From: Orrella daihaiensis
GTDB taxonomy: Bacteria; Pseudomonadota; Gammaproteobacteria; Burkholderiales; Burkholderiaceae_B
Length of the DNA: 64,000 bases
Assembly: GCF_022811525.1 (NCBI RefSeq)
Contig: NZ_CP063982.1
Span: forward strand, 558,001-622,000
Direction: 5' to 3'
The position numbers and the translations under genes were made by a program. Position 1 is the stretch's first letter. Every line of letters starts with the position of its first letter. Of this stretch, positions 47,388 through 56,480 are shown in pieces. Below the pieces are notes generated by a model. It was given only the letters and a program-made list of their open reading frames with translations. It did not search any database and was not told the origin of the DNA.

Positions 47388-48311
47388 TCATTGATGCGCA
47401 TCAATGAGGCAGTCAATGAACATTTTTGTGGCACGGCAGGGCGGTGGCGAGTGTCTGGTGATCGCAAAATACGTTGCTTGATAATTCAGGGTTTGGGGAC
47501 TGATGGCAACGAGTTGACCCATGATTTCAAAGTAATGGGCATAGTGCGATGGTAAGAACCCGATGAATTTGCCCGACAAGATAAACGTTGCTACGCCTTC
47601 TTGGTCGTAGGCGTGAGCCGTTCGCGTGAGACCCGCTTTGTGTGTTGTTTGCAAATTGGGCGAGTGGTAAGCCAAACCGGCTAATGGATGCCCCGATACT
47701 TCATCCCATTCTAGAGATTGATGCGTGACTGCGCTTAGTGGATGATCGGTGCTGCAATACAGTTGCATGTCTTCCGTGAATAACGGTGTGTATTGAAGGC
47801 ACTGAGAATCTCGATGCCCCGGAATAATGCCCAAGTCGTAGCTACCATCAATGACAGCGCGCTCGATTTCGTTGATGGGCCGCACATGCAGGCTTAGCGA
47901 CACATCGGGGGCTGCGTGAACAAAGGTGCTAATCGCACGAGGGATTTTGGCGTTCGGATTACTCGTGGTTTTTTCAAAGACGGCTATCTTCAGTTCGCCA
48001 CCAAGCCGGCCATGGATGTCGTCAATGCCAGTTCGAAACTGCTCGAGCGCTCCAAACAGTTTGCAGGCCTCTGCATAGACCTGTTTGCCTTCTGAAGTTA
48101 GAGCAAAGCCGGATCGTCCGCGTTGACACAGCACAAGGCCTAGTCGGGTTTCGAGGTCCTTGATATGCCGACTAATGGTTGACATACCAATGTTCAGTTC
48201 GAGTTCGGCGGCAGAGAATCCACCGCAGTTAACGACAGCTTGGTAGACCTGCAAAAGCCGAAAGTCGGTATCACTGAGTTGACCAAGCAACGCTTTTTTC
48301 TTAACTTTCAT
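47388..48311 (-). CDS. LysR-type transcriptional regulator
   Basis: The 307-residue protein has the N-terminal winged helix-turn-helix (FRLLQVYQAVVNCGGFSAAELELNI, then STISRHIKDLETRLGLVLCQR, about 15-65) and a periplasmic-binding-protein-like effector domain (LGGELKIAVFEKTT onward). The N-terminal tail MKVKKKALLG is basic. It is upstream of and parallel to the polyamine-type operon and divergent from alanine dehydrogenase across 92 bases, so it may control either or both. Effector unknown. Confidence 0.9.
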   Translation of the reverse strand: MKVKKKALLGQLSDTDFRLLQVYQAVVNCGGFSAAELELNIGMSTISRHIKDLETRLGLVLCQRGRSGFALTSEGKQVYAEACKLFGALEQFRTGIDDIHGRLGGELKIAVFEKTTSNPNAKIPRAISTFVHAAPDVSLSLHVRPINEIERAVIDGSYDLGIIPGHRDSQCLQYTPLFTEDMQLYCSTDHPLSAVTHQSLEWDEVSGHPLAGLAYHSPNLQTTHKAGLTRTAHAYDQEGVATFILSGKFIGFLPSHYAHYFEIMGQLVAISPQTLNYQATYFAITRHSPPPCRATKMFIDCLIDAHQ

Positions 48312-48403
48312 AAGTAGGCAAGCAAACTTTACAAAGCTGGCATGTTAATCCTGCAAAGCCAGTGGCAACATCTCGCAGCATTTGTTTCAAAAGGAGAATT
48401 GCA

Positions 48404-49519
48404 ATGCGAATCGGTGTTCCCAAAGAGATCAAGAATCACGAGTATCGAGTGGGATTAACGCCTGCGAGCGTACGCGAGCTAACGCTCGCAGGCCACGAGG
48501 TGATGGTGCAAGCCGATGCCGGTGCAGCCATTGGCATGCTTGACCACGACTACGTATCGGCTGGTGCCAGCATCGCGCCAGATGCTGAAGCTGTATTTGA
48601 GTACGCCCAAATGATCATCAAGGTCAAGGAGCCGCAACTGCCTGAATGCGAGATGCTCAAACCTGGCCAGATCCTTTATACCTACCTGCATCTGGCCGCC
48701 GATGCTGCCCAGACCAAGGCATTGATGCAATCAGGTGCGATTTGCCTGGCCTATGAGACGATCACCGGACCTGGTGGGGGCTTGCCGTTATTGGCACCCA
48801 TGAGTGAAATTGCCGGACGCATGTCGATTCAGGCTGCAGCCACCCATCTAGAAAAAGTCCGTGGTGGCAAGGGTGTGTTGTTGGGTGGTGTGCCAGGGGT
48901 GCCCGCGGGCCACGTGGTGATTCTCGGTGCTGGAGTAGTGGGCACGAATGCCTTGCAAATGGCAGTGGGCTTGCAGGCCCGCGTCACGGTTATCGACAAG
49001 AACCTAGAGCGTTTACGTTATCTCGATACGCTGTATGGCAACCGCATGACGACTTTGTACTCGACCACGCCTGCCATTGAGGATGCAGTCAAATCAGCTG
49101 ATGTGGTCATTGGAGCAGTTTTACTGCCGGGTGCAGCAGCGCCCAAGCTAGTCACCCATGACATGGTTCGCCAGATGCAACCAGGCAGTGTCTTGGTGGA
49201 TGTCGCCATTGACCAAGGGGGTTGCTTTGAGACCTCACACCCAACCACACATGCGGAGCCGACTTATGTGATTGACGAGGTGGTGCATTACTGCGTGGCC
49301 AACATGCCCGGGGCGGTCGCCAGGACGTCGACGCTGGCCTTGAACAACGCCACTTTGCCGCATGCCCTGGCGCTGGCCAACAAAGGCTGGCAGGCAGCCA
49401 TGCAATGCGATGAGCATTTGCGTCGCGGGCTCAACGTTTGTCAAGGTAAGGTCACCTATCGGGCGGTAGCCGAGTCGTTAGGCTTGCCCTACACTGCGGC
49501 CGAATCGTTGCTCGGTTGA
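48404..49519 (+). CDS. ald: Alanine dehydrogenase
   Basis: Ald reversibly deaminates L-alanine to pyruvate and ammonium with NAD. The 371-residue protein matches the family length. It starts [20 protein letters not shown], has the substrate Lys in IIKVKEPQ, His in YLHLAAD (catalytic His at about 95), the NAD loop [16 protein letters not shown] and [18 protein letters not shown] 48404 follows AAGGAG at 7 bases, better than an upstream in-frame start at 48362. A hairpin lies just after the stop. Confidence 0.95.
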   Translation: MRIGVPKEIKNHEYRVGLTPASVRELTLAGHEVMVQADAGAAIGMLDHDYVSAGASIAPDAEAVFEYAQMIIKVKEPQLPECEMLKPGQILYTYLHLAADAAQTKALMQSGAICLAYETITGPGGGLPLLAPMSEIAGRMSIQAAATHLEKVRGGKGVLLGGVPGVPAGHVVILGAGVVGTNALQMAVGLQARVTVIDKNLERLRYLDTLYGNRMTTLYSTTPAIEDAVKSADVVIGAVLLPGAAAPKLVTHDMVRQMQPGSVLVDVAIDQGGCFETSHPTTHAEPTYVIDEVVHYCVANMPGAVARTSTLALNNATLPHALALANKGWQAAMQCDEHLRRGLNVCQGKVTYRAVAESLGLPYTAAESLLG

Positions 49520-49534
49520 TCGGTTGATCTGGCG

Positions 49535-49563
49535 CAGTGCCCTTGCGAGCGCCAAGGGCACTG
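49535..49563. terminator. Hairpin downstream of ald
   Basis: CAGTGCCCTTG (49535-49545) pairs perfectly with CAAGGGCACTG (49553-49563) over a 7-base loop, 16 bases after the ald stop. It lacks a T run, so it may be a weak or factor-assisted terminator or an mRNA-stabilising stem. Confidence 0.6.
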
Positions 49564-49624
49564 GGATTAGGGCTGATTTTGCTTGTTAGCATAAGATATC
49601 AAAACTTTCGAGTATTCGAACCTC

Positions 49625-51127
49625 ATGCCCCCCAAAAAATTCGGTTCCGTGGCCTTAACCGACCCCGTTGGTACTTTGGCCGGCCAATGGCGCTTTGATA
49701 ATAGCTATCTGCAACTGCCAGATGTGTTCTACACCTGCCTGAATCCAGTGGCAGTTCGCGAGCCGAAGTTGGTTTTATTTAACCAATCATTGGCTGATGA
49801 GATTGGTCTTGGGTTCCTGGGTTCAGATGCTGCGGCTGTGGATTATTTCGCGGGCAATGTTGTGCCGCCCGGTGCGGTTGCATTTGCGCAAGCTTACGCA
49901 GGCCATCAGTTCGGTGGCTTTAACATGTTGGGCGATGGCCGTGCCGTTGTCCTTGGCGAGCAGATCACACCAGAAGGCAAACGTGTTGATATACAGTTAA
50001 AAGGGTCCGGACCCACACCGTATTCGCGTCGCGGTGATGGTAGGGCTGCGATGGCGCCGATGCTGCGGGAATATCTCATTAGCGAAGCGATGCATGCATT
50101 GGGGATTCCTACCACTCGCAGCTTGGCGGTGGTCTCTACCGGTGAGCCAGTGTTTCGGCAAACCACTCAACCCGGGGCAGTGTTGACAAGGGTGGCCGCG
50201 AGTCACTTACGTGTGGGTACCTTTCAATATGCAGCAGCCAAAGGTGATGTTGAGAATTTGCGGGCGCTTTTAATGTATGCGATCAGGCGTCATTACCCTG
50301 AGCTTGAAGGGGCTGACAATCCCGCTCTGGCTTTACTTCAAAGGGTGATTGATGTGCAAGCCACGCTGATCGTTAACTGGATGCGGGTTGGTTTTATTCA
50401 TGGTGTCATGAACACTGACAACATGACGATTTCGGGTGAGACGATTGACTATGGTCCGTGTGCATTTATGAATCGGTACGATCGCGAAACAGTCTTTAGC
50501 TCTATTGACCATCAAGGACGCTATGCATTCGGTAACCAGCCCGGCATTGCGCAGTGGAATCTCCTGCGATTGGCCGAAGCGCTTTTACCGTTAATTGATG
50601 ACAATGAAGATAGGGCAATTGAGACGGTTAAAGAGACGATTGGGCAATACGCTGAGCTCTATACCTCGCGCTTTGAGCAGATGATGTTAAATAAGCTTGG
50701 TATCGAACGCAAACTTGATGAAACTGACGAACAGTTGATCTCCGATCTACTTGATTGGATGACTGAGGCGCAAGTTGATTACACCAACACGTTTCGTGAG
50801 TTAGCCCAAGCCGAGCTCTTGTTAAGTCCAGTCTATTCGTCACCCAAGTTCAAAGACTGGCACGCGAAATGGAAAGCCCGTCTGGATCGGCAGGGTGAGT
50901 CACTATCGGCTGTGCGTGATCGAATGAATCGAACCAATCCGGCATACATCGCTCGCAATCATCTGGTTGAGCACGCACTGACACAAGCTGAGCGCGAGAT
51001 GGATCTAGAGCCGTTTAATCAGTTGCTATCAGTTTTAAGTAATCCATACGAGCATCAGGATGGCAAAGCGTCATATATGGACCCGGGCGAGCACAACCCA
51101 GGATATATGACGTTTTGTGGGACGTAG
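49625..51127 (+). CDS. selO: Protein adenylyltransferase SelO (YdiU/UPF0061)
   Basis: SelO is a pseudokinase-fold enzyme that transfers AMP to Ser, Thr or Tyr of proteins in oxidative stress. The 500-residue protein has QFGGFNMLGDGRAVVLGE, LKGSGPTPYSRRGDGRAAMAP and VGFIHGVMNTDNMTISGETIDYGP in pieces, the inverted nucleotide-binding and metal-binding regions of the family. The penultimate region ends MTFCGT, with Cys where eukaryotic forms carry selenocysteine. The start ATG 49625 lacks a strong ribosome site. Confidence 0.92.
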   Translation: MPPKKFGSVALTDPVGTLAGQWRFDNSYLQLPDVFYTCLNPVAVREPKLVLFNQSLADEIGLGFLGSDAAAVDYFAGNVVPPGAVAFAQAYAGHQFGGFNMLGDGRAVVLGEQITPEGKRVDIQLKGSGPTPYSRRGDGRAAMAPMLREYLISEAMHALGIPTTRSLAVVSTGEPVFRQTTQPGAVLTRVAASHLRVGTFQYAAAKGDVENLRALLMYAIRRHYPELEGADNPALALLQRVIDVQATLIVNWMRVGFIHGVMNTDNMTISGETIDYGPCAFMNRYDRETVFSSIDHQGRYAFGNQPGIAQWNLLRLAEALLPLIDDNEDRAIETVKETIGQYAELYTSRFEQMMLNKLGIERKLDETDEQLISDLLDWMTEAQVDYTNTFRELAQAELLLSPVYSSPKFKDWHAKWKARLDRQGESLSAVRDRMNRTNPAYIARNHLVEHALTQAEREMDLEPFNQLLSVLSNPYEHQDGKASYMDPGEHNPGYMTFCGT

Positions 51128-51221
51128 TTTGACGGCCATGTTGCATCAAAGTGTTGTGTGGTCACGCAGTATTCATCAATGCAATGTACGATTCGACCAT
51201 TGAACTGCTCAGGTGTGCGCC

Positions 51222-52430
51222 ATGACAACCTCTTTACATAGTCAGCAGGGTTTGCTGACATTGAATGTTGGATCTTCGTCGATCAAGTTTGCATTGTTTA
51301 CAGCTGACGACTTGAGTCTTTTGTTTAGCGGGCAGTTAACCGGCATCGGCAGTCATGCAAAGTTCGATGCGAAATCGCACGTCGATAACCAAAGCTATAG
51401 TCATGCGTGGTCTGCTGATGGTCTAGATAGTCATGTCCAGGCAATCGGTTGGCTGGTGCAATGGTTTGGTCAACAAATGGCTGGCGTGCAAGTGGTGGCG
51501 GTCGGGCATAGGGTGGTACATGGTGGTGTCTGGTTTGACAGTCCAGTGGTGGTAACGCCTGAGGTCATCGCAAAATTGCGCGAGCTCGAACCCCTGGCGC
51601 CTTTGCATCAGCCCCATAATCTCGCGGGCATTCAGGCTGCGCAGGCTGCATTCTCGGGGGCGGTACATGTGGCGTGCTTTGATACTGCGTTTCATTGCCA
51701 TCAGCCATTTGTAAAAGACTGTTTTGCGTTGCCACGCAAGTATTACGAGCAGGGCGTCAGACGCTACGGGTTTCACGGTTTGTCATATGAGTATATTTCT
51801 CACCATTTAGAGACTGAGTTTCCGTTACAGGCCGTAGGACGGGTGGTGGTCGCACATCTGGGCAATGGCGCATCCATGTGCGCAATGCTCAATGGCCATT
51901 CGATTGCCTCCACCATGGGGTTCTCAGCGCTTGATGGCTTGCCCATGGGTACGCGCTGTGGCCAGCTTGACCCTGGCGTGTTGCTGTACTTCCTGCAACA
52001 GGGCATGACAGAGCGCGAAATGTCTGACTTACTCTACAAAGAGTCGGGCTTAAAAGGCATCTCTGGTATCTCGAACGACATGCGTGAGCTTGAGCAATCC
52101 GATGCGTTAGAAGCCAAGCAGGCAATTGATTACTTTGTTTATCGCATCAAGCGTGAGCTTGGCGCACTGACCGCGGCACTTGAGGGGTTAGATGCTGTGG
52201 TGTTTACCGGTGGTATCGGTGAGCATTCAGCCCATGTCAGAGCCTCAGTTCTGGACGGTATGGCGTGGCTTGGCGTTGAGCTTGACGAAGAGGCTAACAA
52301 CCGCCATGACACCATTATTTCGACTCGCCGATCACGGGTGCTTTGTCTGCGCATCCCGACGGATGAGGAAATTATGATTGCTCAGCACACACAGCGGCTG
52401 ATGGGCAAAAAGCTTAGTTCTCAAGGTTAA
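51222..52430 (+). CDS. ackA: Acetate kinase
   Basis: AckA converts acetate and ATP to acetyl phosphate and ADP and the reverse. The 402-residue protein has LTLNVGSSSIKFALF at the N-terminus, GHRVVHGGVWF, CFDTAFHCHQP, YGFHGLSYEYISH, HLGNGASMCAM and the Pfam-type FTGGIGEHSAHVR near the end. ATG 51222 is six bases after AGGTG; GTG 51213 is an alternative. pta is not adjacent, although a symporter of the acetate-linked family lies 2 kb away. Confidence 0.95.
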   Translation: MTTSLHSQQGLLTLNVGSSSIKFALFTADDLSLLFSGQLTGIGSHAKFDAKSHVDNQSYSHAWSADGLDSHVQAIGWLVQWFGQQMAGVQVVAVGHRVVHGGVWFDSPVVVTPEVIAKLRELEPLAPLHQPHNLAGIQAAQAAFSGAVHVACFDTAFHCHQPFVKDCFALPRKYYEQGVRRYGFHGLSYEYISHHLETEFPLQAVGRVVVAHLGNGASMCAMLNGHSIASTMGFSALDGLPMGTRCGQLDPGVLLYFLQQGMTEREMSDLLYKESGLKGISGISNDMRELEQSDALEAKQAIDYFVYRIKRELGALTAALEGLDAVVFTGGIGEHSAHVRASVLDGMAWLGVELDEEANNRHDTIISTRRSRVLCLRIPTDEEIMIAQHTQRLMGKKLSSQG

Positions 52431-52450
52431 TTGTTGGATTGAATTCTTGT

Positions 52451-53224
52451 CTACTGCATTTCAGCCAGTGCCCCTTCAATCAGACGCCTGGCAATTGATA
52501 CGGGATCAGGTAGTCTTGGCAGGTCATCGATGTCAAACCAATTAGCGGCCTCAATCTCGTCAGGATCGGGCGTAATCTCGCCGCCAGCGTATTCTGCCGT
52601 AAACGCAATCATGAGTGAGTTCGGGAAAGGCCATGATTGACTACTGAAATATCGCAGGTGATCAATATCAATACCAACCTCTTCTTTCACTTCGCGCGCG
52701 GCGCATTGCTCAAGCGTTTCGCCAGCCTCGACAAATCCGGCCAGTGCACTGAATACGCCCGGTTTAAAGTGGGGGCTTCGCGCCAGTAAGAACTCACGTC
52801 CACGACGCACCAGCACCATAACAGCAGGCGAGATGCGCGGGTAAGCATTTAGTCCGCATCGATCACATTGCATGGCAAACTCTTCGGTATGCAGACGGGT
52901 CATGTGGCTACAGCGCCCGCAATACTGATGGTTTAACTGCCAATCAATCAATTGTGATGCACGCCCAGCCATGGCGAAAGCCTCAGGTCCGGCAACACCA
53001 AACACTTGGCGCAAGGGTACTAATTCAGCTGCAAATCCTTCGGGCGGCGACCGTGTATCAGTGGCGTAGCATGGCAATCCCTGCCAGTAACCGACCATAA
53101 TCGGTTCACTGTGATCGCCATCAAGATAATCAGCGTGAGGCATGAAGTTTGGTCCCAACACATTGTTGGTATCTATCAGGATTTGCTGCTTATGCCGAAT
53201 GATCCAGTATTCAGTGTGCTGCAT
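52451..53224 (-). CDS. nudC: NAD+ diphosphatase (NudC Nudix family)
   Basis: NudC cleaves NADH to NMNH and AMP and removes NAD caps from RNA. The 257-residue protein has an N-terminal domain, a four-Cys zinc site (CGRCSHMTRL..CDRCGLNAYPR, about 101-128) and the Nudix box GFVEAGETLEQCAAREVKEE followed by VGI (from about 162). The following SQSWPFPNSLM motif is specific to NudC among Nudix enzymes. It converges with ackA 20 bases on. Confidence 0.93.
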   Translation of the reverse strand: MQHTEYWIIRHKQQILIDTNNVLGPNFMPHADYLDGDHSEPIMVGYWQGLPCYATDTRSPPEGFAAELVPLRQVFGVAGPEAFAMAGRASQLIDWQLNHQYCGRCSHMTRLHTEEFAMQCDRCGLNAYPRISPAVMVLVRRGREFLLARSPHFKPGVFSALAGFVEAGETLEQCAAREVKEEVGIDIDHLRYFSSQSWPFPNSLMIAFTAEYAGGEITPDPDEIEAANWFDIDDLPRLPDPVSIARRLIEGALAEMQ

Positions 53225-53269
53225 GGCTTGGCTATGTTGTAGTTGTTGTTAGACGAGGATAGTCCAATC

Positions 53270-53608
53270 TTAATGCGTTGTCCCACTCGGTGAAAGATTC
53301 ATAACGATCACGCCTGCAATGATCAGTCCGATGCCTATGAGCGCGTTGGCGGATAGGTGTTGCTTGAATACAAACCAGCCTACAAGAGTGACCAGGGTGA
53401 TACCCAAGCCTGACCAAATGGCATAGATCACACCGACTGGTAGGCTGCGCATGGTCAATGCCAGCGCATAAAAAGAGATGCCGTAACCAATGACTACAAC
53501 CACGCTAGGCCAGAGTCGGGTAAAGCCATCGCTGACTTTGAGTGAAGAGGTCGCAATGACCTCGGTGACGATGGCGATGCCTAGCAGAATCCAGGGGCTA
53601 GTTGGCAT
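53270..53608 (-). CDS. Small multidrug resistance (SMR) transporter, EmrE/SugE type
   Basis: The 112-residue protein has four membrane helices, with the essential Glu at residue 16 in AIVTEVIATSSLK. It has IYAIWSGLGITLVTLVGWFVF, the SMR signature around helix 3, matching EmrE more than SugE. I choose ATG 53608; a TTG at 53623 would add five residues. Exporters of this family swap protons for cationic amines and detergents, and some export guanidinium. It follows the small membrane protein gene on the same strand, 15 bases apart. Confidence 0.88.
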   Translation of the reverse strand: MPTSPWILLGIAIVTEVIATSSLKVSDGFTRLWPSVVVVIGYGISFYALALTMRSLPVGVIYAIWSGLGITLVTLVGWFVFKQHLSANALIGIGLIIAGVIVMNLSPSGTTH

Positions 53609-53623
53609 GTGTATTGTAGGCAA

Positions 53624-54031
53624 TCAGGTTTTTTTGGTTTCGGTGGCTTGCGCGGCCTGCGCATCACGCTTGGACAATACTTTGGCCTGGCGGCTGATCA
53701 GGAAGTCGAAGATGATTTTCATCCAGAGGGTTGAACCGGCTACTGCAACCCAGTTTTGAAAATCGGGGTTGATAATGACAATCCCAAACGCAATCCACAG
53801 CACCACTGACAGGATGACTGACACCAGCACCAGACCAGCGATCAGGTTCACCGCGGCCGTAAAAGGCGCATAGCGTTTGGGGTTTGGCGGTGGTTCACCG
53901 CGGATTAGGGCAACTTCGCTGTAGTCTTTTTTGCGAATGATCCGGTAGGCGCGCCTTAACCATACAAAAGAGATCGGGAATAACGCGAGAAACAACATCC
54001 AGAAAATAACGGTGGCAATATCCGGCACCAT
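53624..54031 (-). CDS. Small membrane protein, unknown
   Basis: The 135-residue protein has an N-terminal helix (about 5-25), a basic loop WLRRAYRIIRKKDYSEVAL, a second and probably third helix (about 58-85 and 92-110) and a charged tail rich in Lys and Ala. I do not recognise a named domain. GGAG lies eight bases before the ATG. It follows the symporter on the same strand but after two hairpins, and it precedes the SMR gene. Confidence 0.65.
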   Translation of the reverse strand: MVPDIATVIFWMLFLALFPISFVWLRRAYRIIRKKDYSEVALIRGEPPPNPKRYAPFTAAVNLIAGLVLVSVILSVVLWIAFGIVIINPDFQNWVAVAGSTLWMKIIFDFLISRQAKVLSKRDAQAAQATETKKT

Positions 54032-54043
54032 ATCAACTACTCC

Positions 54044-54080
54044 AATAAAAAAGCCCTGTGGACAGCTGTCTCAGGGCTTT
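54044..54080 (-). terminator. Intrinsic terminator after the symporter operon (minus strand)
   Basis: Read on the minus strand, AAAGCCCTG (54080-54072) pairs with CAGGGCTTT (54058-54050) around a loop that itself holds the palindrome GACAGCTGTC, and a T run follows at the 54052-54047 side. It lies between the symporter stop and the small membrane protein start. Confidence 0.82.
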
Positions 54081-54090
54081 GAATCTGCCC

Positions 54091-54129
54091 GGTTGGTCGC
54101 GTTGCCTGAGGGCGTTACGCGAACCAACC
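54091..54129. other. Second hairpin downstream of the symporter
   Basis: GGTTGGTCGCGT (54091-54102) pairs with ACGCGAACCAACC (54117-54129) with a single bulged base and a 14-base loop. It sits between the symporter stop and the T-run terminator, and may protect the mRNA 3' end. Confidence 0.6.
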
Positions 54130-54144
54130 AGAACATCTTACTGC

Positions 54145-55959
54145 TTAGTGATAGTGGTCACCAGTCACAGCCGAAGAACCACGTGGGATACGTACAGATT
54201 CCACCATCTCCTGGATGTGTGCTGGCGGCTCTTTGGTCACCTTATCCACGGCAAAGGCAACGATGAAGTTGATCCCTGCACCGATTGCACCGAAGGCTTC
54301 AGGCGTGATGCCAAAGAAGCTGTTAGCGCCACCAATAAGGCCCAAGTACTCCGTGCCCTTGATGAAGAAGATGCCCTTGTGTGCAAACACGTAGAACAGT
54401 GTCACCACAAGACCAACCACCATACCGGCCATCGCGCCACTCTTGTTCATCTTTTTAGAAAAGATACCCATCATGATCGCCGGGAATAGCGTGGATGCGG
54501 CAATACCGAAGGCCAGTGCCACTGTACCCGCCGCAAAGCCTGGCGGATTCAAGCCTAGGTAGCCTGCCAGCACAATCGACAGAGCCATCGCGACTTTACC
54601 TACCATCAGTTCGCCTTTCTCACTGATATCGGGTTTAAAGACGTTTTTCACCAAGTCGTGTGAGACCGCAGATGAGATCGCCATCAGCAAGCCTGCCGCT
54701 GTTGACAATGCCGCTGCCAGACCGCCGGCTGCCACCAGCGCAATCACCCAGTTGGGCAACATCGCGATTTCGGGGTTGGCCATCACGATAATGTCGCGGT
54801 TAACCGTAAGTTCATTGCCTTTCCAGCCCGCTTCCTCAGCTTTCTTCATGAACTCTTGGTTAGATGACTTGTCGTTGTAGTACTGGATACGACCGTCACC
54901 GTTCTTGTCTTGCCACTTCAGAAGACCGGTCACTTCCCAGCGCTTCATCCAGTCCGGACGCTCTGCATGCAGAATCGCGCCATCAGGCTTGAAGATACCC
55001 TCTGGGTTTTCGATGATCGTCGGGTTCATGGTGGTGTGCAGGTTCAAGCGAGCCATGGCAGCCACAGCAGGAGCCGTGGTGTAGAGCAACGCGATGAAGA
55101 CCAGTGCCCAGCCAGCTGACGAACGGGCATCGGCCACGCTTTTAACCGTGAAGAAGCGGATGATCACGTGGGGCAGACCAGCAGTACCGATCATGAGCGA
55201 CAGGGTGTAGACAAACATGTTCAGTTTGCTGCCCGGCAGCTGTGTTGTGTACTCGTTAAAGCCCAGATCCTGGATCACCTCGTTCAAGGTCACCAAGAGT
55301 GACTTCTGGCTTGTCACATTGTCAGCACCCAAGCCCAACTGCGGCAGTGGATTGCCAGTCAATGCCAGCGAGATAAAGATTGCCGGGATGATGTAGGCAG
55401 TAATCAGCACCAGGTACTGTGCCACCTGGGTGTAGGTGATGCCCTTCATGCCACCGAACACGGCGTATGAGAACACAATGGCCATACCGATGTAGATACC
55501 GGTGTCATTTGACACACCAAGGAATCGCGAGAACGCCACGCCCACACCGGTCATCTGACCAATAATGTAGGTGATCGAAGCGACCAACAGACAGATCACA
55601 GCAATGGTCGAAGCGCCCTTGGAGTAGTAGCGATCGCCAATGAACTGCGGCACGGTGAACTTGCCGAACTTGCGCAGGTAAGGTGCCAGCAACAAGGCAA
55701 GCAACACATAGCCACCGGTCCAGCCCATGAGAAACAGGCTGCCGCCATATCCCATGTAAGCAATCAGGCCGGCCATGGAGATGAATGACGCCGCCGACAT
55801 CCAGTCAGCTGCCGTCGCCATGCCGTTGACCACTGGGTTCACGCCGCTGCCCGCGACGTAGAACTCACTGGTGCTACCGGCACGCGCCCAGATGGCGATA
55901 CCGATATACAGCGCAAAGGTCAAGCCGACGATAATGTAAATAGTGGTTTGAAGTTCCAT
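54145..55959 (-). CDS. Sodium:solute symporter large subunit (VC_2705 type, acetate-like)
   Basis: The 604-residue SSS-family transporter has about 13 membrane helices. GIAIWARAGSTSEFYVAGSGVNPVVNGMATAADWMSAASFI spans the first helices in the manner of ActP, with Na+-site residues expected there. A soluble loop of about 60 residues containing DKNGDGRIQYYND (residues about 348-370) is an EF-hand-like insert with Asp-x-Asn-x-Asp spacing. Its small subunit precedes it by 11 bases. Relatives move acetate or other short monocarboxylates, so acetate uptake is likely but not proven. Confidence 0.86.
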   Translation of the reverse strand: MELQTTIYIIVGLTFALYIGIAIWARAGSTSEFYVAGSGVNPVVNGMATAADWMSAASFISMAGLIAYMGYGGSLFLMGWTGGYVLLALLLAPYLRKFGKFTVPQFIGDRYYSKGASTIAVICLLVASITYIIGQMTGVGVAFSRFLGVSNDTGIYIGMAIVFSYAVFGGMKGITYTQVAQYLVLITAYIIPAIFISLALTGNPLPQLGLGADNVTSQKSLLVTLNEVIQDLGFNEYTTQLPGSKLNMFVYTLSLMIGTAGLPHVIIRFFTVKSVADARSSAGWALVFIALLYTTAPAVAAMARLNLHTTMNPTIIENPEGIFKPDGAILHAERPDWMKRWEVTGLLKWQDKNGDGRIQYYNDKSSNQEFMKKAEEAGWKGNELTVNRDIIVMANPEIAMLPNWVIALVAAGGLAAALSTAAGLLMAISSAVSHDLVKNVFKPDISEKGELMVGKVAMALSIVLAGYLGLNPPGFAAGTVALAFGIAASTLFPAIMMGIFSKKMNKSGAMAGMVVGLVVTLFYVFAHKGIFFIKGTEYLGLIGGANSFFGITPEAFGAIGAGINFIVAFAVDKVTKEPPAHIQEMVESVRIPRGSSAVTGDHYH

Positions 55960-55970
55960 GAGTGGCCCCT

Positions 55971-56231
55971 TTACTTTTCGTCAACGTCAAACTTACGATC
56001 GATCTCACCCATCTTCTTGCGGTAGTAGAAGATCAGTGCGATAAACACGTAAATGGAGCCTTGTTGGGCGAACCAGAAGCCAAGCGGGTAGCCGCCTAGC
56101 ATCACGCTGTCTAGTGCCCCGGCAAAAATAATGCCGGCGCCGTACGAGACCAGAGCCCAGACGATCAGGATCTTGGTCAATAGCGACAGAGTCGCCCGCC
56201 AATAGGCATGGGAGTCATATTTCTCTGACAT
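55971..56231 (-). CDS. Symporter small subunit, DUF4212
   Basis: The 86-residue protein has two membrane helices (about 15-40 and 50-70). YWRATLSLLTKILIVWALVSYG and PLGFWFAQQGSIYVFIALIFYY identify the DUF4212 partner that accompanies VC_2705-type symporters. GAGGAG is five bases before the ATG. It is the first gene of the two-gene operon, facing away from the CBS-domain gene. Confidence 0.9.
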   Translation of the reverse strand: MSEKYDSHAYWRATLSLLTKILIVWALVSYGAGIIFAGALDSVMLGGYPLGFWFAQQGSIYVFIALIFYYRKKMGEIDRKFDVDEK

Positions 56232-56359
56232 AACATCTCCTCACGGATTTAAATCAAAACCTGGAAAAGGTTTATTTTTTTGACCTACCGCAGTGAATTA
56301 CAGCAGAAACGCGTAATAATCGTATTAGGGAAAATAACTAGTATTTTTTGCGTCGCAAT

Positions 56360-56441
56360 ATATCTGACAATCGGCTTACTTAATATCTGACGAGGGGCTT
56401 ACGGAACTTGCGTGAATCTGACAGAAGTTCTCGTAAGCCCC
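56360..56441 (+). promoter_or_regulatory. Tandem 23-base repeats running into a long hairpin
   Basis: Two head-to-tail units of 23 bases (56360-56382 and 56383-56405) share ATATCTGAC and GGCTTAC. The second unit forms the left arm of a hairpin: 56394-56409 pairs with 56425-56441 over 16 base pairs with a single bulged T and a 15-base loop. It ends 39 bases before the CBS-domain gene start and lacks a T run. It may be a regulator-binding site, a leader element, or both. Confidence 0.7.
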
Positions 56442-56480
56442 TGTAAGAAATAGCGATTTTGGATGGCCTGGAGCGTAGAC

